DNA from: Desmodesmus armatus
Taxonomy: Eukaryota; Chlorophyta; Chlorophyceae; Sphaeropleales; Scenedesmaceae
Direction of reading: 5' to 3'
Length of the DNA: 64,000 nucleotides
Assembly: GCA_007449985.2 (NCBI GenBank)
Contig: VIIQ02000559.1
Span: forward strand, 526,501-590,500
Of the stretch, positions 1-11,371 are shown piece by piece (position 1 is the stretch's first letter; every line of letters begins with the position of its first letter). Position numbers and translations under genes: made by a program. Under the pieces are notes generated by a model that worked only from the letters and a program-made list of their open reading frames with translations, had not been told where the DNA came from and ran no database searches.

Positions 1-432
1 GCGGCCCAGCCGGGTTGATGGTTGCAGGATAAAGTTGGGCAAGCAAGATGCAGGCGTGCGGCAACTGTCAGTGCATCCCAACTTGTGGGAAGGCAGTAGA
101 CGGCACTCAAAGGCAGTTGCGGCGTGCCCTGCACCCTGGGCAAGCACAGCAGGCTTGCTTGCTCGCGCCCGGGATAGTGACTGGGCCCAGAACTTCTGCT
201 GTGCTGTGCTGATGCTGTTGTAGTCCTATACAATCAGCACCACATGCCGTATACACCATACATTGTAAATAGCGTGTATGTAGGTTTCCCAAATTGCCGG
301 TCGCCTGGTGGTGTCTTGCTTGTCTTGCACCAATATCGATTTGCGCTGCATGCGCAACGAACCTGGCCAGAGCACGTGTGATCATGATGAATCATGATGT
401 GTGTAGGTGTCTATCAAGGCCAGGAGGCTCAC

Positions 433-2531
433 CTTCAGGCTGCCGTCTGTGCTGCCTGATGCAATGCAGGTGCCATCTGGGTGGAACAGCACGGTGTTGA
501 CACCACCCCCGTGGCCCTCATATGAGCGGATCACCTTGCGGCTGGACAGGTCCCACACCTGTGAGCGAGGCAGCAACAGCAGCAGTGCATGTGACAGTGT
601 GGCCTTGTCGTCAATCGCACATGCCATGGTTGGCATCATGTGAAGCGTGCATTTACGTGTGTGCGATGTATGCATGAGGCAGTGGTTTGGGCGGGCACTG
701 CAGCGAAGGCCTTGGGCGGAGTGCACTGCAGCAGCAGCTTTGCAGTTGTCAGGTACAGAGCAAGACAGGTTGTTTGACTTCCAGAGTCCCAGCTGCAGAA
801 ATACTGATGTTGCACGGCTTTCCTACAGCACGGCTGGCTGCTGTTCCTACTGCCGTTGAGGCGCAGGCGCTGTCCTAGATGCTCCTGAACAGAACAGCTG
901 CCGTGGCCACGATGCTGCATGCTAAGCATGCAGACAGACTGAGGTTGTGCTAGTGCAGCAAGTGCTCGCTTGGACCTTGCCCGTTTGTTCCCGCCTGCTT
1001 GACTGACAATATGTCTAGCGGCCCATCCGCCCCGCTGCTGCCCGCCCGCCCCGCTGCTGCCCGTGCCTGCTTTGCTTCCCTGCCGGCCGGCATGTCCGCC
1101 CGCCACCTTCCCTGCCTGTCGCCCTCCCCCAATTCGGCTGCACTGCTGCTGGTCGGCCTAGATGCGTGTCTTCATGCTGCCTGCCATGCCGCCCTGCCCC
1201 TACGCCTGTGTCCCTGCATGCCTGTACCTCCATGCTGCACACCGCCTGTCCTTCCTGCCTGCACAGCGCCTCCCTCTATGCCTGCGCACCTTGACTGTCC
1301 TGTCATCGCTGCCAGTCACGGCCAGGCGCCCGTCAGGGCTGATCTGTGCTGAGCGCACCCAGTTGGTGTGACCACTGAGGGTGAACAGGAAGTGCTGGCT
1401 TGGCAGGGACCAGACCTACATACAGCATGCAGGCAACCGCAAGGCGGTTCTTGAGTTGATTCTGCAGGCTGTATCGGTGCGGCCAGTGCTTCAACACATA
1501 CAGGATAGATACGTGTCAGAGTGCAACATGCAATCGGGGTGAGGTGGCACGCAGATGACCTACAAGGCAGCATGGCATTCGATGCACAAGCACCACTGGT
1601 ACGTTCCCTGAAAAGTGCACCGCACCTTTGCTGTTTTGTCATCGGAGGCTGTGATAAGGCTGCTGCCGTCCTGTGAGAAGTTGACGCACCGCACTGTGCC
1701 TGTGTGGGCCTTCAGGATGGTGGAGCGTCCCTCCCTGCAGGAAGCAAGGCACAGCATAGCACAGCCCAGCATATAACAGAGCATGTGTCGTGCAGGGTGC
1801 TTGCTTTGTGCTGGAATGTGGGTGGCCTTGTGTGCAGGCTTTGTGGTCTGCTCGAGGAGCAGTTGTCCCCATGAATAATCCAGTTCAGCGCTGGCGTGCA
1901 CCCAAAACCAATTCACCCTGCTCATGTGAGGTCAGTCAACACAGCTCTTGCACTGAGCGTTGCGTGCTAGTGTGCAGGTTCGAATACAGCTTCCCGAGTT
2001 GGCATCTGCAGGACACTGGCCCGCCATGTCTACTGCCGTCGACCTGCTGGGGGCACTCACACAGTGGGCTGCCACAGCCGGACTGTTTTGTCCTTTGAAC
2101 CAGAGGCTATGAGGTTGTGTGCCTTGGAAAACGCCACTGAGTAGACAGCTGCCTGCAGCAGGCAAAAGCAGCGGCGTCAAGCATCAACAACACCACCCCT
2201 GCATACCGCATGGGGCCGGAGCTTACAACTGCTGCGTGCACAAAAGCAGCTCCCACCTTGTGTCCAGCGAATCTGAAGGCCCTTAGCTGAGGTTTGAAAT
2301 TCCAGACCATCACACAGTTGTCCAACGAGCCTGAAATCAGCTGCTTCAGGTTGGTGTTGAACGCTACGGATGTGACTGCATCCCTGTGCCCTCTGAACGA
2401 CCTCTCCAGTGTTGGATCATCAGGCTGCAACAAGTTTAAAGGAATTCAGCATGTTGTGTGAGCAGTGGGCTTGGTGACAGTTCACATACAGCAGTGCAGT
2501 ACAGCGTTGATGATGTGTTTACCTGGGCCAT
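433..2531 (-). CDS. POC1: POC1 centriolar WD40-repeat protein (3' part off the left edge)
   Basis: Exons on the minus strand: 2531-2523, 2424-2257, 2152-2061, 1734-1626, 1415-1290, 558-433, then off the window. The first exon holds only nine bases (Met-Ala-Gln). Joined, they give 210 residues in one frame with five WD40 blades; the family has seven, so the last blades and the C-terminal coiled coil lie to the left. Blade 1 contains [18 protein letters not shown] and later [19 protein letters not shown], which closely match animal and algal POC1, a core centriole and basal-body protein needed for centriole integrity. Blade ends keep the GSxDxTVK/VW pattern. Each junction keeps phase and uses AG|GT sites. 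POC1 implies an organism with centrioles or flagellate stages. Exon calls are firm; the start rests on the splice of the tiny first exon to CCT GAT GAT. Confidence 0.9.
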
Positions 2532-3414
2532 CAATGCGCTGCTGCTGTTGCTTATGGGCGGTGCAGCCCCAGCTGCTGCTCCAGCTATCACCATCACGCT
2601 ATTCTATGATGCCTGAACAGTACTTTCGGCTATCCAGCCCAGCCCATATCGAACAGAACTGCTCCCACTTCTGCTGTTGTGAGCCCAACTTCTGAATCCG
2701 TGAAAGACACTCGAAAGCACGTGTTGTCTCGACACTCAAGTGCTTCGAGGGCGTATTAAGACATACATGACTCGCTTGCCCTTCGATCAGACATTGAACC
2801 AGGCAAGTTTGACCGGCAGGGACCCTGCGCAGGGTTCACCAGATTTTTGGCTCAGACCAAGGAGTGCATGTTTGTGGATGTGAACGCAGTGCCTGAAGCT
2901 TTCAATTGCTGTTTGCAATCCAACAGCAGCCAAGGGAGGCTTTTGGCAGCGTTAACCCAGCAGTCTGCAACAGGAACCACTACAACTACTGTACTGAAGT
3001 CCTGTGCTGCTTGTGTGCTCAACTAGAGTTGTATACATTTCAGTGGCGTGAGTGCAGTTTGTTTCACCATCCAGGTGCCGCTTGTACAGCTGGCCTAGTG
3101 GCCAACCACAACCCAACTGAACAATCTCGCCTGCTGCAGCTGTGAGGCTGCACAGGACACAGGTACCTAGCCACCTACACACTTAGACTTCCGAAATCAT
3201 GTGCCTCGCAGTTTGAAGCAGTTTTAGCAGAAAATTGAGTTGGTTAGGCCAAGCATGTTGTTACCTGCTTCCACCTGTTGCCCCGCTTGAACCCTCAGGA
3301 CAACCTGTCACCTTGGAGCTTCCCTGACTCCTTGCGTGGGCACCAACATTGCTGTGGTTCTCGTGCATTGCTGTTTGCTGTTTTGCTTTGCTGTTTGTCG
3401 TCCTCGGGCCCAAG
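2532..3414. promoter_or_regulatory. Divergent intergenic region between POC1 and the nucleotide-sugar transporter
   Basis: About 880 bp with no convincing coding sequence. It separates two genes read in opposite directions, so it must hold both promoters and 5' leaders. I see no clear TATA box. Confidence 0.5.
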
Positions 3415-4524
3415 ATGGGTGCAGCAGGTGGTTCCTCGGTTTCGATGGTTGGCTCCCGCCTGGGTTCCTCTCTCCTGCTCCTCTTCTGCGTTGCTGGAAT
3501 ATACTCAGCGTATCTGACACAAGGCATTGTCTCAGAGCACCTTCAGATGAAGCAGTATGGCAAGGACAGGCAGCGGTTCAAGAACCTGGAAGCTCTGAAT
3601 GGGGTACAGAGCCTGGTGTGCTTCCTGTGGGCGTATGCCATCCTGGTAGTGCAGCAAAGGCGTAAAGCAGCCAAGCAGGAGCAGCTGCCCCCCTGGACAG
3701 CCTACTGGAAGCCAGCCCTGACCAACAGCATCGGGCCAGCCTGTGGGCTCATAGCACTGAAGAACATCAGCTACCCCGCCCAGGTGCTGGCCAAGAGCTG
3801 CAAGATGGTCCCCGTCATGATCATGGGCACCATCCTGCACAAGAAGCGGTACAGTGCCCTCGAGTACGTGTGCATGTCGATGATTGGGGTGGGCGTCTCC
3901 CTGTTCGCCCGCAAGTCCTCTTCCAAGGTCACCTCCAAGCTGGCCGCCCCCAATGCGCCGCTCGGGTACTTCCTGTGCTTTGTTAACTTGACCCTGGACG
4001 GTTACACAAACGCCTTCCAGGACGAAATCAACAAGAACTACCCCGAGAACAACCCCATCCACATGATGTGCTGGATGAACTTCTGGTGCACACTGTTCTA
4101 CGGGGCCTACATGGCGGTGTCAGGCATCGGGGCAAATCTGCTGGCCTTCTGCCTGCAGCACACAGCAGCAGCCTGGGACGTCGCCATCTTCTGCCTGTGC
4201 GGGGCAGTGGGCCAGCTGTTCATCTTCTTCACCATCAAGCAGTTTGGCTCACTGGTCAACACACTGATCTGCACCACGCGCAAGTTCTTCAACATCCTGG
4301 GCTCGGTCGTGCTCAATGCCAACCCCTTGCTACCGCAGCAGTGGTGGGCGGTAAGCCTGGTGTTTACTGGGCTGCTGACAAGCAGCATCGCCAAGTCGGG
4401 CAAGGGCCACCACCAGCAGCAGCAACCTCAGGGGCCAGCCACGGCAGGGCAGCCGCAGCAGCTGGTCAGCAACGGCAGTGGCAAACGGCGCAGTGAAGCC
4501 AAAGCGGAGAAGCGTGATCTGTAG
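3415..4524 (+). CDS. UDP-galactose/UDP-glucose transporter-like protein, SLC35B family
   Basis: A single-exon gene of 369 residues. The ATG at 3415 is the first one in this frame, in the context CAAGATGG. The protein is hydrophobic throughout, with about ten predicted membrane segments. It carries landmarks of the SLC35B1/UTR subfamily: a first segment ending GIYSAYLTQGIVSE, the loop SYPAQVLAKSCKMVPVM followed by a Lys-Lys-Arg-Tyr turn, and CTTRKFFNILGSV near the last helices. This family exchanges nucleotide sugars (or, in some relatives, PAPS or ATP) across ER or Golgi membranes. The substrate cannot be read from sequence, so UDP-galactose/UDP-glucose is a family-based guess. The C-terminus is a Gln/Ser-rich cytosolic tail ending in basic residues (KRDL), possibly an ER retrieval signal. 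It lacks introns, unlike most genes here. Confidence 0.88.
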   Translation: MGAAGGSSVSMVGSRLGSSLLLLFCVAGIYSAYLTQGIVSEHLQMKQYGKDRQRFKNLEALNGVQSLVCFLWAYAILVVQQRRKAAKQEQLPPWTAYWKPALTNSIGPACGLIALKNISYPAQVLAKSCKMVPVMIMGTILHKKRYSALEYVCMSMIGVGVSLFARKSSSKVTSKLAAPNAPLGYFLCFVNLTLDGYTNAFQDEINKNYPENNPIHMMCWMNFWCTLFYGAYMAVSGIGANLLAFCLQHTAAAWDVAIFCLCGAVGQLFIFFTIKQFGSLVNTLICTTRKFFNILGSVVLNANPLLPQQWWAVSLVFTGLLTSSIAKSGKGHHQQQQPQGPATAGQPQQLVSNGSGKRRSEAKAEKRDL

Positions 4525-5351
4525 GGGAGCATGCGTGGCTTGTGAGGGGGCGGGTGGGTTCCTCGGACGTGAGTGAGAGCAGCAGGCCCTGCATGGCCTG
4601 ATGGGTATGTGGTGTGCTGATGCGGCTGCTGTTTTTTGTTGGTGCTCGTTTTGCAGCACCGACAGTGGCACTGGGTCGCTGCCTCGCATTCTAGCAAGCC
4701 AGGGCTTGGGGGCGGGAGAGTGCTTGTGCTTCCTTTGGGTGCGGCTGTGTGATCGTGTGGTCTTTGTGTGTGCGTGCCGCATGCGGACAGGCTGTGTGCT
4801 TGCTGCTGTTGGAGCCTGGATGAATGGTTTGGTGTGTGCCTGGTGAGCTCCCTTGCAGCAGGCCAACTTCACGGCACAGGGTGGTGCGAATGTCCCAAAG
4901 TCCACCGCTTTGTGGCCAGGCTGTGTGGTTTACATGGGCACACCAGGATTGTATGCACATGCTTTGAACTGTAAGTTATGTTCAACCGGTGACAAGGGTT
5001 GGAGACAGGTTGTTGGCCGCCTCATTGGGTGGCCACCTCACGTGGTGCCCACAGCAATTGTCAATGCACGTGCTTTCATGAGTTGAAGAGCTGTGTTTCA
5101 GAAATCTATGCGCAATACCAGGAAACGTCCCATTTCCCCTACTCCTGCCCCAGCAAGTTGTATAGGACAACGCCAGAACCCCACACTCTTGAACCCAACC
5201 AGAGCACAGTAACAGCAGCAGCAAGCCCACCGCGTGCCCTTCAAACGTATCACCAACGATATCACACAATAAGCTTTAGACGCACTGCGTGGTGTTGTAT
5301 CATCCATCTTGCCTTGCCTTGTTCATCCATCCAACCAGTAGCACCAGCAGG
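4525..5351. other. 3' UTR of the transporter and promoter region of NOT4
   Basis: No coding sequence is supported. A TGTAA at 4970-4974 is a plausible poly(A) signal for the upstream gene, giving a 3' UTR of roughly 450 bp. The remainder is the NOT4 upstream region. Confidence 0.45.
4970..4974 (+). terminator. Candidate TGTAA polyadenylation signal
   Basis: TGTAA is the usual chlorophycean poly(A) signal. This copy lies about 445 bp after the transporter stop codon. A five-base motif can occur by chance. Confidence 0.35.
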
Positions 5352-7172
5352 ATGGACGATGACTTCTGCCCATTGTGCATGGACCAACTCGACGCCACTG
5401 ATAGGGCCATCAACTACTGCCAGTGCGGGTACAAGATGTGCCTGTGGTGCTGGAACCAGCTCATGGAAACTGCTGGCAAGGAAAACCTGCCCGGCAGGTG
5501 CCCCAACTGCAGGACAGAGTATGACAAGGACAAAATCACAATGGCACAGTTGGATCCAGAAGAGTGAGTGAGCAGGCAGGGCCTGGGACAAGGCCGGGTG
5601 ACCTGAGCAGCACAGAGAGCATGGGTGGGGTGATACCGTGGGTGTGCTGATCCATCCTGTGTCGTGCAGTTTGCACAAGGAGCAGCAGAAGAAAAAGGAG
5701 GTCAAGAAGAAAGCACCTGCACCACTGGGAGCCAGACCTCCCAGGAACTTGGGGGTGAGCAGGGGGACAGTGCATTTTGGCAGTGCAGCAACTCAACCGG
5801 ACTGATCGGCAGCATGGAGGCGCTGCAAGCCAAAGATGTTGCAGCATTGTGCGCAAACGTACATGCGTTTGTCTGCAGCAGACGTCCGCAGCCTGGGCGT
5901 GCAGCGATGCAGATTGTCCTTTGTGTTCGCCCTTGCTGATGCAGTAGCTGCCGTGAATGCTGACCCCATCTGCCCGTCGTATGCCTGCAGCAAGTACGTG
6001 TGGTGCAGCGGAACCTGGTGTATGCCGTGGGCATGCCCCTCAGCATGTGCAGGGAGGAGGTGAGCAGCAGGTTCTGGACCACAGGCAGCGACAGCATCAA
6101 TGCAGCATGCCTGAGGCCTATATGCATCCAGGGAGGTTGTTGTCATAAGACTGCTGCCACAAAGCATGAACATGCATCACACACAACCTTGCCACTGACC
6201 TGCTGCTGCGCACTGTTGCTCGCCAGGTGCTGGCTGACCGGCACCACTTTGGGGCCTTTGGGCGCATCAAAAAGGTGTGTTTTATGTTGCAGTCTGTCTT
6301 ATGATCATCGGATCTTGTGAAATCAGCAAGTCTGCTATTGGCTGCCACATGTCCTATCCTTTGTCGGTCCAGCCTGGCATCAGTGGTTGCATCAACCCAT
6401 CTGCAGTCGCAGGGCCGGCAGGCTTGAACACGCCCCTTCTGCTGCTGCCTCATGTCCTGCAACCACTGCTGTGCAGGTGTCTGTCAACCGCGCCATGCCC
6501 GCGAACGCAGCGCAGAAAATTGGCCCCTCTGGCAGCGCCTATGTCACTTACTACAGACCAGAGGATGCACTGCGCTGCATCGAGGCAGTAGACGGCAGCG
6601 TGTGGGAAGGTGAGCACCGGCTGCAGTGCTTTTTAGCACCAATTGACCACACAGCCGCAGATTGATCCTCTTGTGTGATGTGCCATGCACAGTACAGGGC
6701 AGCTCAGCACAGCGGCAGCCTGGCAGCTTGACTGGGTGCAGTTGAGCTGGCAGTAGTTGACGTGGTTGTACACATCAGGGCCAACACCCCACCATGCGTC
6801 CATGCCACCAACATCACGCCCGGCTAGCACATCATGTGATAGCAGTGATTGCCTTTGTCTATGGAGTTTAGCATGGCTAGCACTTGCTGCAACTCTGGTG
6901 GTGCCTATTTGGTCAACCCGGTGTAGGTGCAAACCACCGCAGAGGAGACAACTTATGAGGTTCACCTGGGTCGACCCTGGTGGACAATGCAATTGTTGTT
7001 TGGCAAAAATGTCCATGTAACATACTCACCCATCACCATGTCGGTGTGTGTCCTGCAGGCAAGACCATCAAGGCCTGCTTTGGCACCACCAAGTACTGCA
7101 ACGCCTTCCTCAAGGGCGTGCCCTGCAACAACCACGACTGCCTCTACCTGCACGACATTGGTGAGCAGTTGC

Positions 7173-7220
<48 letters not shown>

Positions 7221-8985
7221 GCACTGTGGGTTGAGGGCTGTGGGCTGTGCACACATGAGCATGTTTTGCCTTCCTATTGTTGTGGCATGACTTCCGCTTG
7301 CGTGCATAGGTAGTTTGGCTCCGCGCCAAGATCTGCATCTGCCAGTGCTTTCCAAGCAGCATGCACCCGTGGATGGCTGTGCTGGGCTGAGCTGAATGTG
7401 GTTCCCCATGTTGTGCTGCTGTGCTGCTCCTGCTGTACTCGCACCCAATGATGTGCAGCTGAGGCCTGTGACTCCTTCAGCAAGGAGGACATGGTCGCCA
7501 ATGGCCTGGCCTCAGGACGCAGCAGCTTCTACGACCTCGTGCACCCCACACACACGCAGGAGGCGTCTGAGCAGGCACATGCAGCCATCGGCAGCAGTGG
7601 CAGCGCCAGCAACGGCACGTTGGCTGGGCCAGGCAGCAGCAGTGCGGCGGCTGCTGGGCCAGGACCAGGTTCGACTGCAGCAGCGGTGGCAGCGGCGGCT
7701 GCGGCGGCCACGGCAGCGGTGGCGGGCGGTTCTGGAGCAGCAGCGGCGGCGGCGGCACGTCCGGCAACGCAGCCGGTGGCGATCACAGGGGTAAGCATGA
7801 GGAGCTTGGCTGGCCTGCGTATAGGACGTCTGTCTGATTTTCTGCTGAAGATTAGCAAGCAGAGAGGGCACATGGTGACCGCATGTGTCTGTGGATTGGA
7901 GCAGGTGCATCAATGATGTGAAAGCATGCGGGCTGTGTCTTATGCTAGCAAGCTCCTTTTCACAATAGCTGGAAGTTTCGGGACCGTTGATTCGCGCCAC
8001 ACACTGATGTCTGATGATACCATCACTAGCCGTTGTGTTTGATAAGTGTCCTACAAGTAGCCGTTGCACACTGGATTTCACCTGGTGGTGCCAGATTGCC
8101 TCCTGCAACCCCTGCTGCTGCAATGGTGCCACCACGCTGCTTTGTCCAATGTGCAGGCTCGTCGGCCCAGCCAGTCCAACAGCCCTTGGGGCTCTGTGCC
8201 AGGCGATGGGCTGTCTATGTCCCCAGCACCGGCAGCAATAGCAGCAGCAGCAGGACCCCCCGCCGCCGTCCCTGGTGGCTTGGTGTCAAACAGCAGTGTA
8301 GGGGGCGGTGGGGGCGGCTTGGGTTGGGCAGCAGCAGCAGCACGTGCCGCACCAGCTGCTCCTGCTGCGACGGCGACCCTGGCAGATATGGAGTGGCCGA
8401 GCTTGGGTGGTGCGCCAAGCAATGAAGCACCCTTGGAAACGGCAACCAGCAGCGGGGGCGGGAGCAGGGCAGCAGGCGCATGTCAGCAGCAGCAGCAGCA
8501 GCAACAGGCAGCAGCGCCTGAGGCCAGCAAGGTGGCAAATGGGCCAACTGCTGCTGCTGTCGTGGCGGGTGTGAAGCAGCAGCAGCAACAGCAGCAGCAA
8601 CAAGAGCAGAAGCGCACGCTGGCGACCCTTGTCAAGCCAGGCAAGGCTGCCAAGGCTGGGAAGCAGACGGACGCAGCAGCTCCTGCTGCTGCAGCTGCCC
8701 CGGGCAAACCAGCAGCAGCAGAACCACCAGCAGCCGCTGCTGAGCCGTCAGAAAGCTCTTCAGCTCCAGCTGTTGCCGCTGCTGCCGCCCCACCTGCAGC
8801 AGCCAACGGCAAGCCTACCAAAGCAGAGGCGAAAAAAGCAGCAAAGGCGGCAGCGAAAGCAGCTGAGCAGGAGCGCAAGCAGCAGGAGCAGGAGCGCAAG
8901 CAGCAGCAACAGCAGCAGAGGAAGCTAGAGCAGGAGCAGAAAGCACTGCAGAAGCAGCAGGCGAAGGAGCTGAAAGCTCTGGAGA

Positions 8986-9016
<31 letters not shown>

Positions 9017-10250
9017 ACAGCAGCAGCAAAGCAAGCAGGGGAAGAAGCAGCTAGAGCAGCAGCAGGAAGAGGAGGCAGCTGCAGTGCAAGAGCAGCCTCC
9101 TGCAGCAGCGGCACCCCCCCAGCAGCAGCAGCAGCAGCAGCATCCAGAGCCCGCCCCAGCTCCAGCACCGGCAGCAGCAGCAGCAGGGAGTGGTGTGGCC
9201 ACTCCCCTCGGCAAGCCTCCACCAGGTTTTGCCGGTGCCCCTGCCAAGGGCCCACCCCCAGGCTTTGCAGCAGGCCCTCCCCCTGGCTTTGCAGGCGCAA
9301 GGATACCCCCTGGCGGCAACCCTGCTGCTGCAGCAGGCCTGCAGCCGTCCCTGCTGGCCCTAGCGCGTGCGGCGTCCAACTCCTCTCTCAATTTAGCCGG
9401 CGGCCGCAGCAGCAGCCCGGGCATGCCAGCGGCAGCAGTTGCACCCCCACCAGGTTTTGGTGGTGCTGCTCCTGCTGTTGGAGCTGCTGCTGCTGGTCCT
9501 AGTGGGCTTTCGACTGGAGGCGGCTTGGCAGGGCAGGACAGAGACAGGCTGTCGGAGCCTGGGCAGGTCGGCAGGAGTGCTGAGCAGGTCGGCAGTGCAG
9601 CAGCCAGGAGGGGCGAGGGACCACCAGGCATGCCAACACCATCCACAGCAGCGCCAGCAGCAGCAGCAGCAGCACAGGACGCAGCGGGTGGTCCAACAGC
9701 AGCAGCAAGGAGCAAGCCTGCTCCTGGCCCAAGCAGCGGCAGCAGCAACGCTCCAGCAGCAGCTGCTGCTGGCAGTGGCAAACCGTCACCAGCAGCAGCA
9801 GCAGCCAATGGACCAGCCGCAGCAGTGCCAGCAGGTGCCAGTGGGCGCAACAGCAGCAGCAGTGGGTTTGATGTCAACTCCTTCTTTGAGGCTCCAGAGC
9901 CAAGTGCTGCTGTGGGCAGCATGCTGGGCACCCCCCCTGCAGTCAGCATGCCGGCAGGACCCCTCTACGGCGGTGGTGGCTTTGGCTCTGTTTTCCACCC
10001 CCCTGCTTTGCATTCTGCTAATGGTCCTGTCCCTCCTTTTGCTGCAGCTGGCGACGGCGCTTTTGGGACGCCGGCAGTGGCAGCAGCAGCGCAGGGTGGT
10101 GCTGTTGCTGGTGGTGTGGCAGCGGCAGGCATGCACAGCAGTGGTGGGGGGTCTGGGGGTGCAGGGACACCCCCTGCTGCTGGCACTGGGTTCATGCTGA
10201 GCACACTGAGGCAAAGCCGCTGGAGCTTTGCACAGCAGCAGACAGCACCC

Positions 10251-10294
<44 letters not shown>

Positions 10295-10928
10295 CCAGTT
10301 GGCACCCGAGCAGCAGCAGCCTTTACAGCAGCAGCAGGCGGTGGACGCAAGCAAACTGCCAGAGGTGCAGCAGCAGCAGCCCCAGCAGCAGCAGCAGCAG
10401 CAGCAGCAGGTGGCTGCGCAGCAGTACCTGCAGCCGCCACCAGGCTTCCCTGGCATGGCTGGTCCACCAGCAGCAGCAGCACCGCCTGCTGTTCAGGCAG
10501 CAGGAGGAGCGCCAGGTTTTGCAGGGTTTGGTGGTTGGGGCAGCAACACAGTGGCTCAGGCTTCTTCAAGCGCCTCTTCCTTCTTCAAGCGCCTGCTACC
10601 CGGTGTCAATGTGACGGTGGCAGCGCCAGCAGCAGGGCTGCAGGGCCAACAACAGCAGCAGCAGCCGTATGGTGCGCCACCAGGTATGGCCAACGGGGGC
10701 CCTGCCCCGCCAGCTGCAGCAGCAGCCAATGGCAGGGGGCCGTGCCCATTTATGGGTGGCATGAATGGCGGGCCACCCTCTGGGGGTTCCCTGGCCCACT
10801 CGCCGGCACCCAACCCTGGGCTTGCGCTGCTGCAGCAGCTGCAGAGGGGTCAGCAGCAGCAGCAACAACAGCAACAACAGCAGCAGCACCAGTGGCCAGG
10901 GGCTGACAGCCACCTCGCTGCAAGCTAG
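5352..10928 (+). CDS. NOT4: NOT4/CNOT4-type E3 ubiquitin ligase of the CCR4-NOT complex, with a very long low-complexity tail
   Basis: Eight exons: 5352-5563, 5670-5754, 5991-6059, 6227-6274, 6477-6609, 7059-7160, 7459-7790, 8157-10928. They join in frame to 1250 residues. Residues 6-53 form the C4C4 RING typical of NOT4 (Cys6, 9, 23, 25, 30, 33, 50, 53). A basic linker leads to an RRM (about 99-190, from QVRVVQRNLVYAVG through SGSAYVTYYRPEDALRCIEAV). A C3H1 zinc finger follows (CNAFLKGVPCNNHDCLYLH). This RING-RRM-C3H1 order is diagnostic of CNOT4, which acts in mRNA decay and co-translational quality control. From about residue 220 the chain is Ala/Gln/Pro-rich, with polyQ, a charged KQQ coiled-coil-like stretch and at least five PPGF motifs. 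Near the end are LRQSRWSFAQ and SFFKRLLPGVNV, which may be short linear motifs. The tail is about 1000 residues, far longer than in animals. Confidence 0.95.
7173..7220. repeat. (CTGG)12 microsatellite in NOT4 intron 6
   Basis: Twelve perfect tandem CTGG units start twelve bases after the GT of the donor site following the zinc-finger exon. Confidence 0.97.
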
Positions 10929-10987
10929 GAGGGATGGTGATGCAGCAGGTGGTGTTTTTTGCTGTGTCGTGTGGAATTGTGGGCTTT

Positions 10988-10992
10988 TGTAA
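10988..10992 (+). terminator. Candidate TGTAA polyadenylation signal of NOT4
   Basis: TGTAA lies 60 bp after the NOT4 stop codon, a normal position for a green-algal poly(A) signal. Confidence 0.55.
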
Positions 10993-11371
10993 TGTGCTGG
11001 CAACAGGAAACAGCTTGTTATGTTTCAATTGGCTATGGTATGTTGCTTGAGCGGATCCCTTGCTGAGTGAGCTGGTCCCAAGCTGTGCAGCCAGCCTGGC
11101 CCACAGGCACAGGTGCCCCTACAGTACATTTAGTTTGAATACCTCCTTTTTGAAATAATATCATTCAGAATCCTCGGTTTCTCCCTCTGAAGGTTGTCGC
11201 CCTTGATTGGTGCCCTGGACCCCGCGAAGAGTCCCACGATCATGAAGTCAACAGGGCCACCCCCATATAGCTGGCTCCAGTCTGTCTGTTCAGCTCCAGG
11301 ATCCACATCTGAAGTTTATCTCATATCGCCTCCATCACCACTTACACAGCAAGGACGACAACAGCAGCACG
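10993..11371. other. Intergenic region upstream of the SUMT gene
   Basis: About 380 bp between two plus-strand genes. No coding feature or recognisable promoter box was seen. It should contain the SUMT promoter and leader. Confidence 0.4.

Noticed and set aside
8483..9949. 488-residue open frame on the minus strand opposite the NOT4 tail
   Set aside because: It is the complement of CAG/GCA-rich sequence, reading as Leu/Cys/Ala runs. The plus strand has the splice structure and family motifs.
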